6,621 nucleotides of DNA from an uncultured Romboutsia sp. (GCA_937880075.1 CALFLM010000026.1:1-6621); one strand, 5' to 3'; numbered from the stretch's first letter, positions 1 to 5,649 are shown. The notes: generated by a model from the letters alone, not told the origin. Program-made: numbers and translations.

Positions 1-337
1 CTAATAATTCAGCAAATTTAGCAGCATGTTCTGCTTCTTCAAATGCTATTCTCTTGTAAGCTTCTGCAACTTCTGGGTATCCTTCTCTATCAGCTTGTCT
101 ACTCATTGCTAAGTACATTCCTACTTCTGTACATTCTCCAACGAAGTTTGCTCTTAATCCTTCTAATATTTCTTCATCTACACCTTTAGCTACACCTATT
201 CTGTGCTCGTCAGCCCACTTCATTTCACCTTTCATTTCTTCGAACTTGTCAGCTCCAACCTTACATACTGGACATACTTCTGGAGCAGTTTCTCCCTCAT
301 GTATATATCCACATACTACACATACAAATTTTTTCAT
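1..337 (-). CDS. Reverse rubrerythrin (N-terminal 112 residues, cut by window edge)
   Basis: Non-haem iron protein of the cytoplasmic oxidative-stress defence of anaerobes. Family knowledge: rubrerythrins reduce hydrogen peroxide at a diiron centre, with electrons entering through a rubredoxin-type Fe(Cys)4 site. Seen: the protein starts MKKFVCVVCGY, with Cys6 and Cys9 paired to Cys22 and Cys25 (VCPVC), so the rubredoxin domain is at the N-terminus. This is the 'reverse' order; classical rubrerythrin has it at the C-terminus. A ferritin-like helical domain follows, with NFVGECTE (Glu68) and FEEAEHA (about residues 99-105) as the first diiron ligand motifs. The rest of the domain is off the window. 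The start is fixed by an AGGAGGG ribosome site about 8 bases upstream (around 345-351). A stand-alone gene with its own promoter; the upstream CBS/CorC gene is closed off by a terminator. Identification is secure; the symbol is not (rbr or revRbr). Confidence 0.95.
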   Translation of the reverse strand, partial: MKKFVCVVCGYIHEGETAPEVCPVCKVGADKFEEMKGEMKWADEHRIGVAKGVDEEILEGLRANFVGECTEVGMYLAMSRQADREGYPEVAEAYKRIAFEEAEHAAKFAELL

Positions 338-443
338 AATATTTCCCTCCTAATAAATAATAAATTTAATTTGATATATTTCATATATACCAATTAAAAT
401 ACATCTTAAACAATAAATATTAATTTTTTAAATTTACAAACAT

Positions 444-473
444 ATTTTAGCATATTTTTCTATTTATTATCAA
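444..473 (-). promoter_or_regulatory. Predicted sigma-A promoter of the rubrerythrin gene
   Basis: On the minus strand a -35 box TTGATA (468-473) lies 18 bases from TAAAAT (444-449). The -10 box is preceded by TGC, an extended -10 element. Transcription would begin near 437, giving a leader of about 100 bases before the start codon at 337. I saw no PerR-type box (TTATAATNATTATAA). An imperfect AT-rich palindrome (371-393) sits in the leader. Confidence 0.5.
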
Positions 474-565
474 TGCTTTATTTTTACTACTTATTTTTAG
501 TTTTTTACTTAAAACTATAATAAAAATTTTTTATAGCTTAATTATTCTATTTTTTAATCTAAAAT

Positions 566-608
566 AAAAGAGCATGCTTACTTATATTTATCTAGCATGC
601 TCTTTTTT
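566..608 (-). terminator. Rho-independent terminator after the CBS/CorC gene
   Basis: Perfect 13-bp stem: AAAAGAGCATGCT (566-578) pairs with AGCATGCTCTTTT (594-606) around a 15-base loop. Read on the minus strand, the stem ends in CTTTTATTTT, a T-tract, and lies just past the CBS/CorC stop codon at 615. The plus-strand reading also ends in six T, so it could stop transcription both ways. It separates the CBS/CorC gene from the rubrerythrin gene. Confidence 0.85.
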
Positions 609-614
609 GTTAAG

Positions 615-1544
615 TTAGTTAATATAACTTACTCTTACATTTTCAATTTTTTTATTACTAACCTTTACAACTTCTATATTAATATTATCTACGTTTATTT
701 CTACTTTTTCATTAGATTTAGGTATTTCTCCTAATTGGTTTATTAGGTAACCATTTAAAGTGTTATACTCACATTCTTCTAACCCTAAATTAAAAGCTTC
801 ATTAAATTCATCAATCTCTATACTACAATCAACTATAAACATACTTTCATTAATCTTTACAATATTATTATTTTCTTTGTCGTACTCATCCTCAATATCT
901 CCAACAATTTCTTCTACTAAATCTTCCATTGTGACTATACCACAAAATCCACCATACTCATCTATAAGTATAGCCATGTGTATTTTGTTACTTTGTAAAA
1001 TTTTAAATAATTCATTAGTTTTTTTACTTGTTGGAACAAAATATGGTTTATGCATTATTTCTTCTAAGTTAATATTCTCAAACCCTCTATCTTTTGCCTG
1101 TATAAGTATGTCTCTAACATGTACTATTCCTATTATATTATCGATATTATCTTTGTATACAGGTATTCTTGAATAGTTAGAGTTTAAAAGTTTATCTATA
1201 TTTTCTTTAATATCGTCATCTATGTTTATTGAAAAAGTATCTTTTCTAGAAGTCATAATATCTTTTGACCTTGTATCATTGAATTTAAAAATACTTTCTA
1301 TCATATTTTTTTCATAAGTCTGTATTACGCCTTCTTCTTCAGATTTACATATTAACGACTTTATATACTCTTCAGATACTTTACCATTTTCTTCTTCTAA
1401 TCTATATTTTTTTAATATATTAGATTTAATAAATGTACTAATCTTAAAAAATGGTCTAAGTAATATTGAAATTATTTTCTTTTGAATTATTAGTAAAAAT
1501 ATTAATATTGGTTGATTTGAGTGCCTATGGGAATCAGATTCCAT
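615..1544 (-). CDS. HlyC/CorC-family CBS-pair protein lacking the DUF21/CNNM membrane domain
   Basis: 309 residues. Family knowledge: full-length members (about 420-440 residues) have an N-terminal DUF21/CNNM membrane domain, two CBS domains that bind adenine nucleotides, and a C-terminal CorC_HlyC domain; they are linked to Mg2+/Co2+ transport. Seen: CBS 1 at about 93-150 (DIMTSRKDTFSIN), CBS 2 at about 160-215 (ILIDEYGGFCGIVTMEDLVEEIVGDI), CorC_HlyC at about 228-305. The N-terminus MESDSHRHSNQPILIFLLII resembles the first residues of full-length clostridial homologues, but the next residues (QKKIISILLRPFFKI) resemble the end of the DUF21 domain. The intervening 110-130 residues with the transmembrane helices appear to be missing in frame. 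A strong AAGGAGGT (1556-1563) 11 bases upstream supports the ATG at 1544. The protein could be a regulatory or decayed paralogue held by one short hydrophobic segment. Membership is certain; ion-transport function is doubtful. Confidence 0.85.
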   Translation of the reverse strand: MESDSHRHSNQPILIFLLIIQKKIISILLRPFFKISTFIKSNILKKYRLEEENGKVSEEYIKSLICKSEEEGVIQTYEKNMIESIFKFNDTRSKDIMTSRKDTFSINIDDDIKENIDKLLNSNYSRIPVYKDNIDNIIGIVHVRDILIQAKDRGFENINLEEIMHKPYFVPTSKKTNELFKILQSNKIHMAILIDEYGGFCGIVTMEDLVEEIVGDIEDEYDKENNNIVKINESMFIVDCSIEIDEFNEAFNLGLEECEYNTLNGYLINQLGEIPKSNEKVEINVDNINIEVVKVSNKKIENVRVSYIN

Positions 1545-1664
1545 ACTAATTTTTTACCTCCTTTTTCTTACTAGATATTATGATATTAACACAGCAAATG
1601 TGAGATTACAATCAATAATTAACCACTTATTTTTCAACTATTTTTAATCATTAACAATTACATT

Positions 1665-1683
1665 TTGTCAGTTTATTGTCAGT
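1665..1683. repeat. Tandem 8-base direct repeat, 11-base period
   Basis: TTGTCAGT occurs at 1665-1672 and again at 1676-1683, followed by TTA and AAA. The 11-base period is about one helical turn, as expected for a dimeric activator or response regulator binding one DNA face. It lies 121 bases upstream of the CBS/CorC start codon. Chance cannot be excluded. Confidence 0.35.
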
Positions 1684-1786
1684 AAATTTTATTTTTTAAT
1701 AGTTATCAATATTTTTAATACCATATATATTTTAGTTTACTAAAAAGAGAATATATATCTGAAATTATTCAATTTTATTCAAAAAT

Positions 1787-1868
1787 ATAAGAGTTGTAGT
1801 ATGACTACTTTTGTATGCTAGTTTAGAAGGAATCATTTAAGTAAATGTTTCAAAACTAAGGCTCTTAT
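1787..1868. other. Candidate multibranch structured RNA, family unknown
   Basis: Seen by hand folding of the plus strand: an outer stem ATAAGAG (1787-1793) with CTCTTAT (1862-1868); a first inner hairpin GTAGT-ATG-ACTAC (1796-1808); and a second inner arm pairing 1818-1824 with 1853-1860 (one bulge), topped by GAA/TTC and by CATTT-AAGT-AAATG (1834-1847). This is a three-way-junction layout. Read on the minus strand the outer stem is followed by ATTTTT, so it could end a transcript or lie in the CBS/CorC leader. It matches no riboswitch class I know, nor a tRNA. AT-rich DNA folds easily by chance, so confidence is low. Confidence 0.25.
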
Positions 1869-1955
1869 GGAAGATATGAAAAAATGCAATATGGAATTTA
1901 TCATATAAATATAATCATATTTCTATAAAATGATAACTTTATCGCTAAAATAAAA

Positions 1956-1992
1956 AGATTAGTATTTGATTAAAATTTACAAATACTAATCT
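1956..1992 (-). terminator. Rho-independent terminator of the agrBDC operon
   Basis: Perfect 13-bp stem AGATTAGTATTTG (1956-1968) with its complement at 1980-1992 and an 11-base loop. On the minus strand the stem is followed by TTTTTATTTT, a good T-tract; on the plus strand there is none, so it serves minus-strand transcripts. It lies about 140 bases past the agrC stop codon with no gene between. Confidence 0.8.
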
Positions 1993-2041
1993 CTATTGAA
2001 TATTATTTTTGAAATGACTTACTTTATTTATAAAATAGTTT

Positions 2042-2096
2042 TTAACTAGCACAACATATTATATTAACTATAGATAATATTTTCTGATATATAAAC
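2042..2096 (+). repeat. Dispersed repeat, copy A (downstream of agrC)
   Basis: Begins with TTAACTAGCACAA (2042-2054), the word also found at 5650-5662 and, inverted, at 5552-5564. Similarity to the 5650 copy continues through ATTATATTA and ACTATA, with small gaps, for roughly 40-50 bases. The right-hand boundary is approximate. It lies in the 3' untranslated part of the agr transcript, between agrC and its terminator. Confidence 0.55.
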
Positions 2097-2132
2097 TACT
2101 ATTGACTTAATAAATCTATTCCATTAAAAAAA

Positions 2133-3404
2133 TTATACGTTATCTTTTTTATTTGAAAATATAATTTTAAATTCTGTATATTCCTCATTACTAATTACAT
2201 ATATTTTTCCATTTTTATTTTCTACAATTTCTTTAACTATATGTAAACCATATCCATGGCTTCCATCTTTATCATTCTTTGTAGTAAACCCTCTATCAAA
2301 TATACTATCTATTATCCTTGGGTCTATCTTAGGTCCATTATTTTTAATACTTATGTATGCTCTGTTAAATATTTTATATGTTTTTACAATTATTAATCCT
2401 TTACCTTTTAACTCTGTAATTGCATTACGTAAAATATTAGATAATATTTTATGTATTTCATACTCACTAATATCAAGCGTATCAATATTAAATCCTTCAT
2501 CTATAACTATATGTATATCTTCTAAATCTAATGATTCAACTACAGTAGATATAATAGAATCTCTATTGGTAATATATTTGACACATGACGATACTTCAGT
2601 ATTTCCATTTATTATATTTTTTAACATTTCTCCCAACCTATCATATTGTTTCATTATATATAAACCATTAATATATGATATTTGAGATCCATAGTCATGC
2701 TTTATTTTTTTCAACTCATTATTTTTATCAATTAATAAGTTATTCAACATATTAATTTCATCATATTTCTTATCCATACTACTTCTATAAACTGAAACAC
2801 CTATTATAAATACTACAATCATAAGTATTAGTAAATTATTTAGAAATACATTAGCCCATCCATTTAATGTCATAGAAATACTTAATAGAAAATCCATTGA
2901 TATTACTAGGATAAAAACAATTCCAAGTGATGTTCTCCTTTTAGTAAGATTTTCATATACTATTTTTATAAGATCTTTATTTTTTATAATAAGTAACTCT
3001 AAAGTCATAGCTGGAATATATATTCCTATTAATCTAGATACTTCTATATCATGAATTATATTGCTTATTATAGGCCAGAATATACTAGTAACTAAAATAG
3101 CTACAATTTGTACTAACAAATATGCTATAGAGTAAGCTACTAATGCTTTTTTATATACACTCCTGTATGTTATCCATATAATAATTAGACTAATTATTGT
3201 TATCGAAGTAGCAGTCATGTTACTGTTTTTAAATATATTTGTAGCTAAAATACATGTTACAAATATACTTATACTACTTATAATTAAATACTTCTTTCCA
3301 ACTTTATTATCTATATCCTTATTAGTAAGCAAAAAATAATATGGAAGGTAAGTCATTACAAAAACTTGTATAATAGTGTTTAATAAATCAATATAAAAAA
3401 TCAT
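2133..3404 (-). CDS. agrC: AgrC-type sensor histidine kinase
   Basis: 423 residues. Family knowledge: AgrC kinases bind the cyclic autoinducing peptide outside the cell and signal by autophosphorylation to the regulator AgrA. Seen: six or seven hydrophobic helices in residues 5-208, then a helical linker (about 210-232) and a dimerisation/phosphotransfer segment with KIKHDYGSQ (His236 the probable phosphoacceptor). A GHKL-type ATPase domain fills about 300-418: N box around NILRNAITE (Asn323, Asn327), NNGPKI (355-360), IFDRGFTTK (368-376) and the glycine box GYGLHIVKEIVEN (384-396). The domain order and sequence style match AgrC of agr loci rather than ordinary PAS or HAMP kinases. It starts 6 bases after the agrD stop. 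Its ribosome site is poor (only an AAAGAAAAAAG run), so translation may be weak or coupled to agrD. No response regulator gene lies next to it. Confidence 0.9.
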   Translation of the reverse strand: MIFYIDLLNTIIQVFVMTYLPYYFLLTNKDIDNKVGKKYLIISSISIFVTCILATNIFKNSNMTATSITIISLIIIWITYRSVYKKALVAYSIAYLLVQIVAILVTSIFWPIISNIIHDIEVSRLIGIYIPAMTLELLIIKNKDLIKIVYENLTKRRTSLGIVFILVISMDFLLSISMTLNGWANVFLNNLLILMIVVFIIGVSVYRSSMDKKYDEINMLNNLLIDKNNELKKIKHDYGSQISYINGLYIMKQYDRLGEMLKNIINGNTEVSSCVKYITNRDSIISTVVESLDLEDIHIVIDEGFNIDTLDISEYEIHKILSNILRNAITELKGKGLIIVKTYKIFNRAYISIKNNGPKIDPRIIDSIFDRGFTTKNDKDGSHGYGLHIVKEIVENKNGKIYVISNEEYTEFKIIFSNKKDNV

Positions 3405-3410
3405 TATTAA

Positions 3411-3533
3411 TTATCTTTTTTCTTTTAAAGATTTAGGCATATCCTCTACTCCTATTGCTGCTACAGATGCTGCTCCTCCACCTATTATAAGTACTGACAT
3501 CATAGCCATTAAGCCTCCAATTAATTTTTTCAT
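3411..3533 (-). CDS. agrD: AgrD autoinducing-peptide precursor, cysteine-free
   Basis: 40-residue peptide, readable in the agrB-agrC gap. Family knowledge: AgrB cuts the AgrD C-terminal tail and joins the new end to an internal Cys (thiolactone) or, in the Staphylococcus intermedius group, Ser (lactone). Seen: N-terminus MKKLIGGLMAMMSVLIIGGG, a hydrophobic segment; core and tail AASVAAIGVEDMPKSL; then KEKR. The tail GVEDMPKSL aligns with the S. aureus DEVEVPKEL, sharing the proline-lysine and the final leucine. That puts Ser23 exactly where Cys28 lies in S. aureus AgrD, with ring Ser23-Ile27 and cleavage after Ile27. The peptide has no cysteine. The ATG shares one base with the agrB stop and follows a perfect AAGGAGGT. 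Position and tail make the identity strong; the lactone is inferred. Confidence 0.88.
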   Translation of the reverse strand: MKKLIGGLMAMMSVLIIGGGAASVAAIGVEDMPKSLKEKR

Positions 3534-4102
3534 TATTGTACCTCCTTATGTTTTTTTGAGTTGAACATTAAGCAAACATTAATTGTTAATGTCCATATTA
3601 TTATATTACTATAAAATCTATATTTAATTATAAATATAGAAATAATAGATAAAATTATAGAATTAACTAATGCTATTGTATTATTTTTCTTGATTAAACT
3701 TGATTTTGTTATAGGCATACACCTATTTATTATAGGTGCTTGGTGATATATGCTAAATATATTTACAATACTTATCAATATAGTGCTTACAAGATTTAAA
3801 TCGCTATTTTTTGCTATTAGTATAATTAAACAACATAATGTTGTAGTAGCAATTAAACACCTCTTTTGTGATGTCTCATGATATCCTCCTGTAAATGGTT
3901 TTACACATACCATAGTAAACATAATTAAAACTATCTCTTTTAAGTATCCAAATATAGAAAACATAATTATTATAGTTATAATTTTGAGTGCTTCATACAT
4001 CATAAGTCTCATAACATACTGTATCTCTTCTGTTTTATCCTGTGTAAAGTTATTATATTTGCATATATCTTCCACAAAACAATCTAATTTTTTTCTCAAC
4101 AT
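3533..4102 (-). CDS. agrB: AgrB-type membrane peptidase/cyclase
   Basis: 189 residues, the usual family length. Family knowledge: AgrB is a membrane cysteine endopeptidase that cuts the C-terminal tail from AgrD and forms the ring of the autoinducing peptide. Seen: the family signature VKPFTGGYHETSQKRC at residues 67-82, with His75 and Cys82 in the same seven-residue spacing as the S. aureus pair His77/Cys84. Hydrophobic helices lie around 40-65, 83-97, 104-120 and 142-180, and APIINRCMP (122-130) is the conserved proline-rich segment. The ATG at 4102 follows a GGAG site about 11 bases upstream. It is the first gene of the operon; its last codons hold the agrD ribosome site, and its stop overlaps the agrD start by one base, so the two are probably translated in a coupled way. 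Confidence 0.95.
   Translation of the reverse strand: MLRKKLDCFVEDICKYNNFTQDKTEEIQYVMRLMMYEALKIITIIIMFSIFGYLKEIVLIMFTMVCVKPFTGGYHETSQKRCLIATTTLCCLIILIAKNSDLNLVSTILISIVNIFSIYHQAPIINRCMPITKSSLIKKNNTIALVNSIILSIISIFIIKYRFYSNIIIWTLTINVCLMFNSKKHKEVQ
3540..3547 (-). promoter_or_regulatory. Strong ribosome binding site of agrD
   Basis: AAGGAGGT, full complementarity to the 16S rRNA tail, ends 6 bases before the agrD ATG and lies inside the last codons of agrB. It fixes the agrD start and predicts high peptide output relative to agrC, which has no comparable site. Confidence 0.85.
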
Positions 4103-4139
4103 TCGTTATTATTCTCCATAAAAAATTTAATACTTCTAT

Positions 4140-4168
4140 ATTTTACCATATATTTCTATTTTTTTCCA
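4140..4168 (-). promoter_or_regulatory. Predicted sigma-A promoter of the agrBDC operon
   Basis: Minus strand: -35 box TGGAAA (4163-4168), 17-base spacer, -10 box TAAAAT (4140-4145) preceded by TGG as an extended -10 element. Transcription would begin near 4133, about 30 bases before the agrB ATG. The -35 box is poor while the -10 box is good, as for a promoter that needs an activator. I saw no clear pair of AgrA-type direct repeats upstream. Confidence 0.5.
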
Positions 4169-4322
4169 CTTTTTGCTAAAAAAATAATTCATATAATAAA
4201 TCTGTTCTATTTTTCTTTTAATGAAAATTTTTTCCTAGGTTAATCTACCAGTCTTGTATTTACGAGTATCTGTAAGTTTTAAGTTCCTCCATTTTTGAAG
4301 GCTATACACAATAATTTTATAC

Positions 4323-4378
4323 AAAAGTACCCTATATAGTAGACTTTTTATTAGTTGTCTACTATATAGGGTACTTTT
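4323..4378 (-). terminator. Long perfect hairpin terminator after degV
   Basis: The arms at 4323-4344 and 4357-4378 are 22 bases long and pair without a mismatch around a 12-base loop. On the minus strand the stem ends in GGGTACTTTT, a short T-run, and it lies 42 bases past the degV stop codon. On the plus strand it ends in TTTTT, so it may block transcription both ways. It insulates the agr operon from degV read-through. Confidence 0.8.
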
Positions 4379-4420
4379 TGATTTGTCCACGCTATTAAAT
4401 TCTAGTACTTTCTAACCTTT

Positions 4421-5260
4421 TTACAATACACTTATCAACACTGCCCCTTTTGATGTATATGTACCCATAACTGAGCCTATATCTGATATCATAATATTTT
4501 CAAAGTTATGCTTTTTAAGCATCATTTCTTTTACTTTAAGTGCTTTATCTAAACAATTTGCATGTGCTATAGCTAATAACTTTACTTCACCTTCTTTAAT
4601 TGAAGAGCATACATTTTCAACTACTTTTTTCATTGAATTATTATCTCCTCTAGCCTTATCCAAAGGCTTAACCTCACCGTTTCCTATTTTTACTATAACT
4701 TTAAAGTTTAAAGCATCTATAAGTTTACCCGCTATAGGATTGACTCTTCCACCTTTTATAGCATTTTCTAAAGTTTCTAGTGATCCATAAAATACTACAT
4801 CTTTCTTTATAGATTCTATAATCTTTACTATTTCATCTAAACTTTTTCCTTCTTTAGCTAATTGTGCTGCTTTAACTATTAAAAGCGCTTGACCTACAGA
4901 ACCTGTTTCTGTATCTATAACTGCAACTTTTTTATTTGGGTATTCTTCCTCAAACATGTTTTTAGCAAGCACCGCTGTTGAATATGTACCTGATAACTTA
5001 GAAGCTAAAGTTATAACTAATATCTCATCTTCTTCACCTTCATAGCTTATCATAAATCTTTCTGGAGAAGGACAAGAAGTCTTTGGAAGAACTGGTGAAT
5101 TAGCCATCATTTTATAAAATTCAGCTTTTTCTATCTCCCCATCTGCATACATATCATCTCCAAAAGCTACGTTAAGAGGTACTATTTCTATATTATATTT
5201 TTCAGCTATTTCCTTATTTAAATCACAAGAGCTATCTGTTACTATTCTAATCTTTCTCAT
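4421..5260 (-). CDS. DegV-family fatty-acid-binding protein (FakB-like)
   Basis: 279 residues from the ATG at 5260. Family knowledge: DegV/FakB proteins bind a fatty acid and present it to the kinase FakA, feeding exogenous fatty acids into phospholipid synthesis. Seen: the DegV N-terminus RIVTDSSCDL (5-14); TSCPSP (61-66), the Thr-Ser pair that holds the carboxylate in structures of the family; ASKLSGTYSTA (86-96); VAVIDTETGS (112-121); GSLETLENAIKGGRVNP (159-175); AIAHANC (230-236). The final motif reads IGSVMGTYTSKGA (261-273), against the more usual GTHxGPGA. An in-frame GTG at 5269 overlaps the ribosome site GGAG (5269-5272), which sits 8 bases before the ATG at 5260; the ATG is therefore the start. 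Single-gene unit with its own promoter, operator and terminator. No fakA is in view. Confidence 0.92.
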   Translation of the reverse strand: MRKIRIVTDSSCDLNKEIAEKYNIEIVPLNVAFGDDMYADGEIEKAEFYKMMANSPVLPKTSCPSPERFMISYEGEEDEILVITLASKLSGTYSTAVLAKNMFEEEYPNKKVAVIDTETGSVGQALLIVKAAQLAKEGKSLDEIVKIIESIKKDVVFYGSLETLENAIKGGRVNPIAGKLIDALNFKVIVKIGNGEVKPLDKARGDNNSMKKVVENVCSSIKEGEVKLLAIAHANCLDKALKVKEMMLKKHNFENIMISDIGSVMGTYTSKGAVLISVL

Positions 5261-5298
5261 ATATCTCACTCCATTTTACATAATCATATCTTTTCAGT

Positions 5299-5312
5299 CG
5301 GTCAGTTGACCG
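5299..5312. promoter_or_regulatory. TetR-type operator of degV
   Basis: Perfect palindrome CGGTCA-GT-TGACCG, high in G and C against AT-rich surroundings. On the minus strand it is followed by ACTGA, so TGACCGACTGA forms part of a second, overlapping site like the TGACCG...CGGTCA operators bound by many TetR-family repressors. It lies about +6 to +20 from the predicted degV start, where a bound dimer would block RNA polymerase. The divergent tetR at 5768 is the obvious candidate binder, by inference. Confidence 0.7.
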
Positions 5313-5324
5313 TTATTTGTTTTC

Positions 5325-5353
5325 ATTGTATACTCAACTTATAATAAAGTCAA
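5325..5353 (-). promoter_or_regulatory. Sigma-A promoter of degV
   Basis: Minus strand: TTGACT (5348-5353), 17-base spacer, TACAAT (5325-5330), a near-consensus pair. Transcription would begin near 5318, leaving a leader of roughly 58 bases that begins with the palindrome at 5299-5312. Confidence 0.75.
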
Positions 5354-5551
5354 TAATTAAATTGAATATCTTAATGTATGCATAATTTATCTACTTTTAG
5401 TACATATTTACGTTTAAGTTGTCTTTTTTTAATATAAAATTAATATAAAAAATTTTCTTCATTAGCTTTACTTTAGCAATGTATCTGCAAAACATTTCAT
5501 TTCAACCAAAGATATATCCGTTACTCAAAAGTAATAATTTATATTAACTCG

Positions 5552-5564
5552 TTGTGCTAGTTAA
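5552..5564 (-). repeat. Dispersed repeat word, copy C (inverted)
   Basis: TTGTGCTAGTTAA is the exact reverse complement of the word at 2042-2054 and 5650-5662. With copy B it makes a 13-bp inverted repeat around 85 bases. Read on the minus strand it shares one more base (C) with copy A. Confidence 0.6.
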
Positions 5565-5649
5565 ATTTAGTCATTGAAATTACTAGGGTTGATTATATAA
5601 AAGTAAATTATTAAAAAATGCTGTATAACATTTTCAATATATGTAGAGA

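Larger units (their letters stand above)
1545..2132. other. 588-base intergenic region without a recognisable gene
   Basis: No open frame here looks like a gene. Contents: the ribosome site of the CBS/CorC gene (1556-1563); a short direct repeat (1665-1683) that may be regulatory; a candidate folded RNA (1787-1868); a terminator for the agr operon (1956-1992); and a dispersed-repeat copy (2042 to about 2096). I could not find a convincing -35/-10 pair for the CBS/CorC gene. The response regulator gene agrA, which often follows agrC, is not here. Confidence 0.7.
4103..4420. other. 318-base intergenic region between agrB and degV
   Basis: Holds the agr promoter (4140-4168) and a long hairpin (4323-4378) close to the degV stop codon. 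The middle, 4169-4322, has no gene I can support. A small hairpin with a 6-base loop (4286-4301, CCTTC/GGAGG on the minus strand) carries a GGAGG but no start codon follows at a useful distance. Confidence 0.6.

Noticed and set aside
203..397. Plus-strand open frame opposite the rubrerythrin gene
   Set aside because: Antisense to a clear rubrerythrin frame with its own ribosome site; its translation has no recognisable domain.
760..1176. Plus-strand open frame inside the CBS/CorC gene
   Set aside because: Complement of well-conserved CBS domains; Ser/Ile-rich product typical of an antisense shadow.
1811..1826. TTGTATGCTAGTTTAG as a fourth, inverted copy of the 13-base word
   Set aside because: Two extra bases and a mismatch; flanking sequence shows no similarity to the true copies.
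1787..1868. tRNA reading of the 82-base fold with 7-bp outer stem
   Set aside because: The D-, anticodon- and T-arms do not have tRNA lengths or the conserved GG and TTC bases in the right places, and there is no CCA.
1801..1908. Possible decayed small gene (MTTFVC, stop, then 28 open codons ending EDMKKCNMEFII)
   Set aside because: Too short, interrupted by a stop, and no family recognised; the same bases fold well as RNA. Kept only as a weak possibility.
2353..2685. Plus-strand open frame inside agrC
   Set aside because: Lies opposite the conserved ATPase domain of agrC; no ribosome site or domain.
5261..5269. GTG at 5269 as the degV start
   Set aside because: The GTG overlaps the GGAG ribosome site, which is correctly placed for the ATG at 5260; DegV homologues also begin near that Met.
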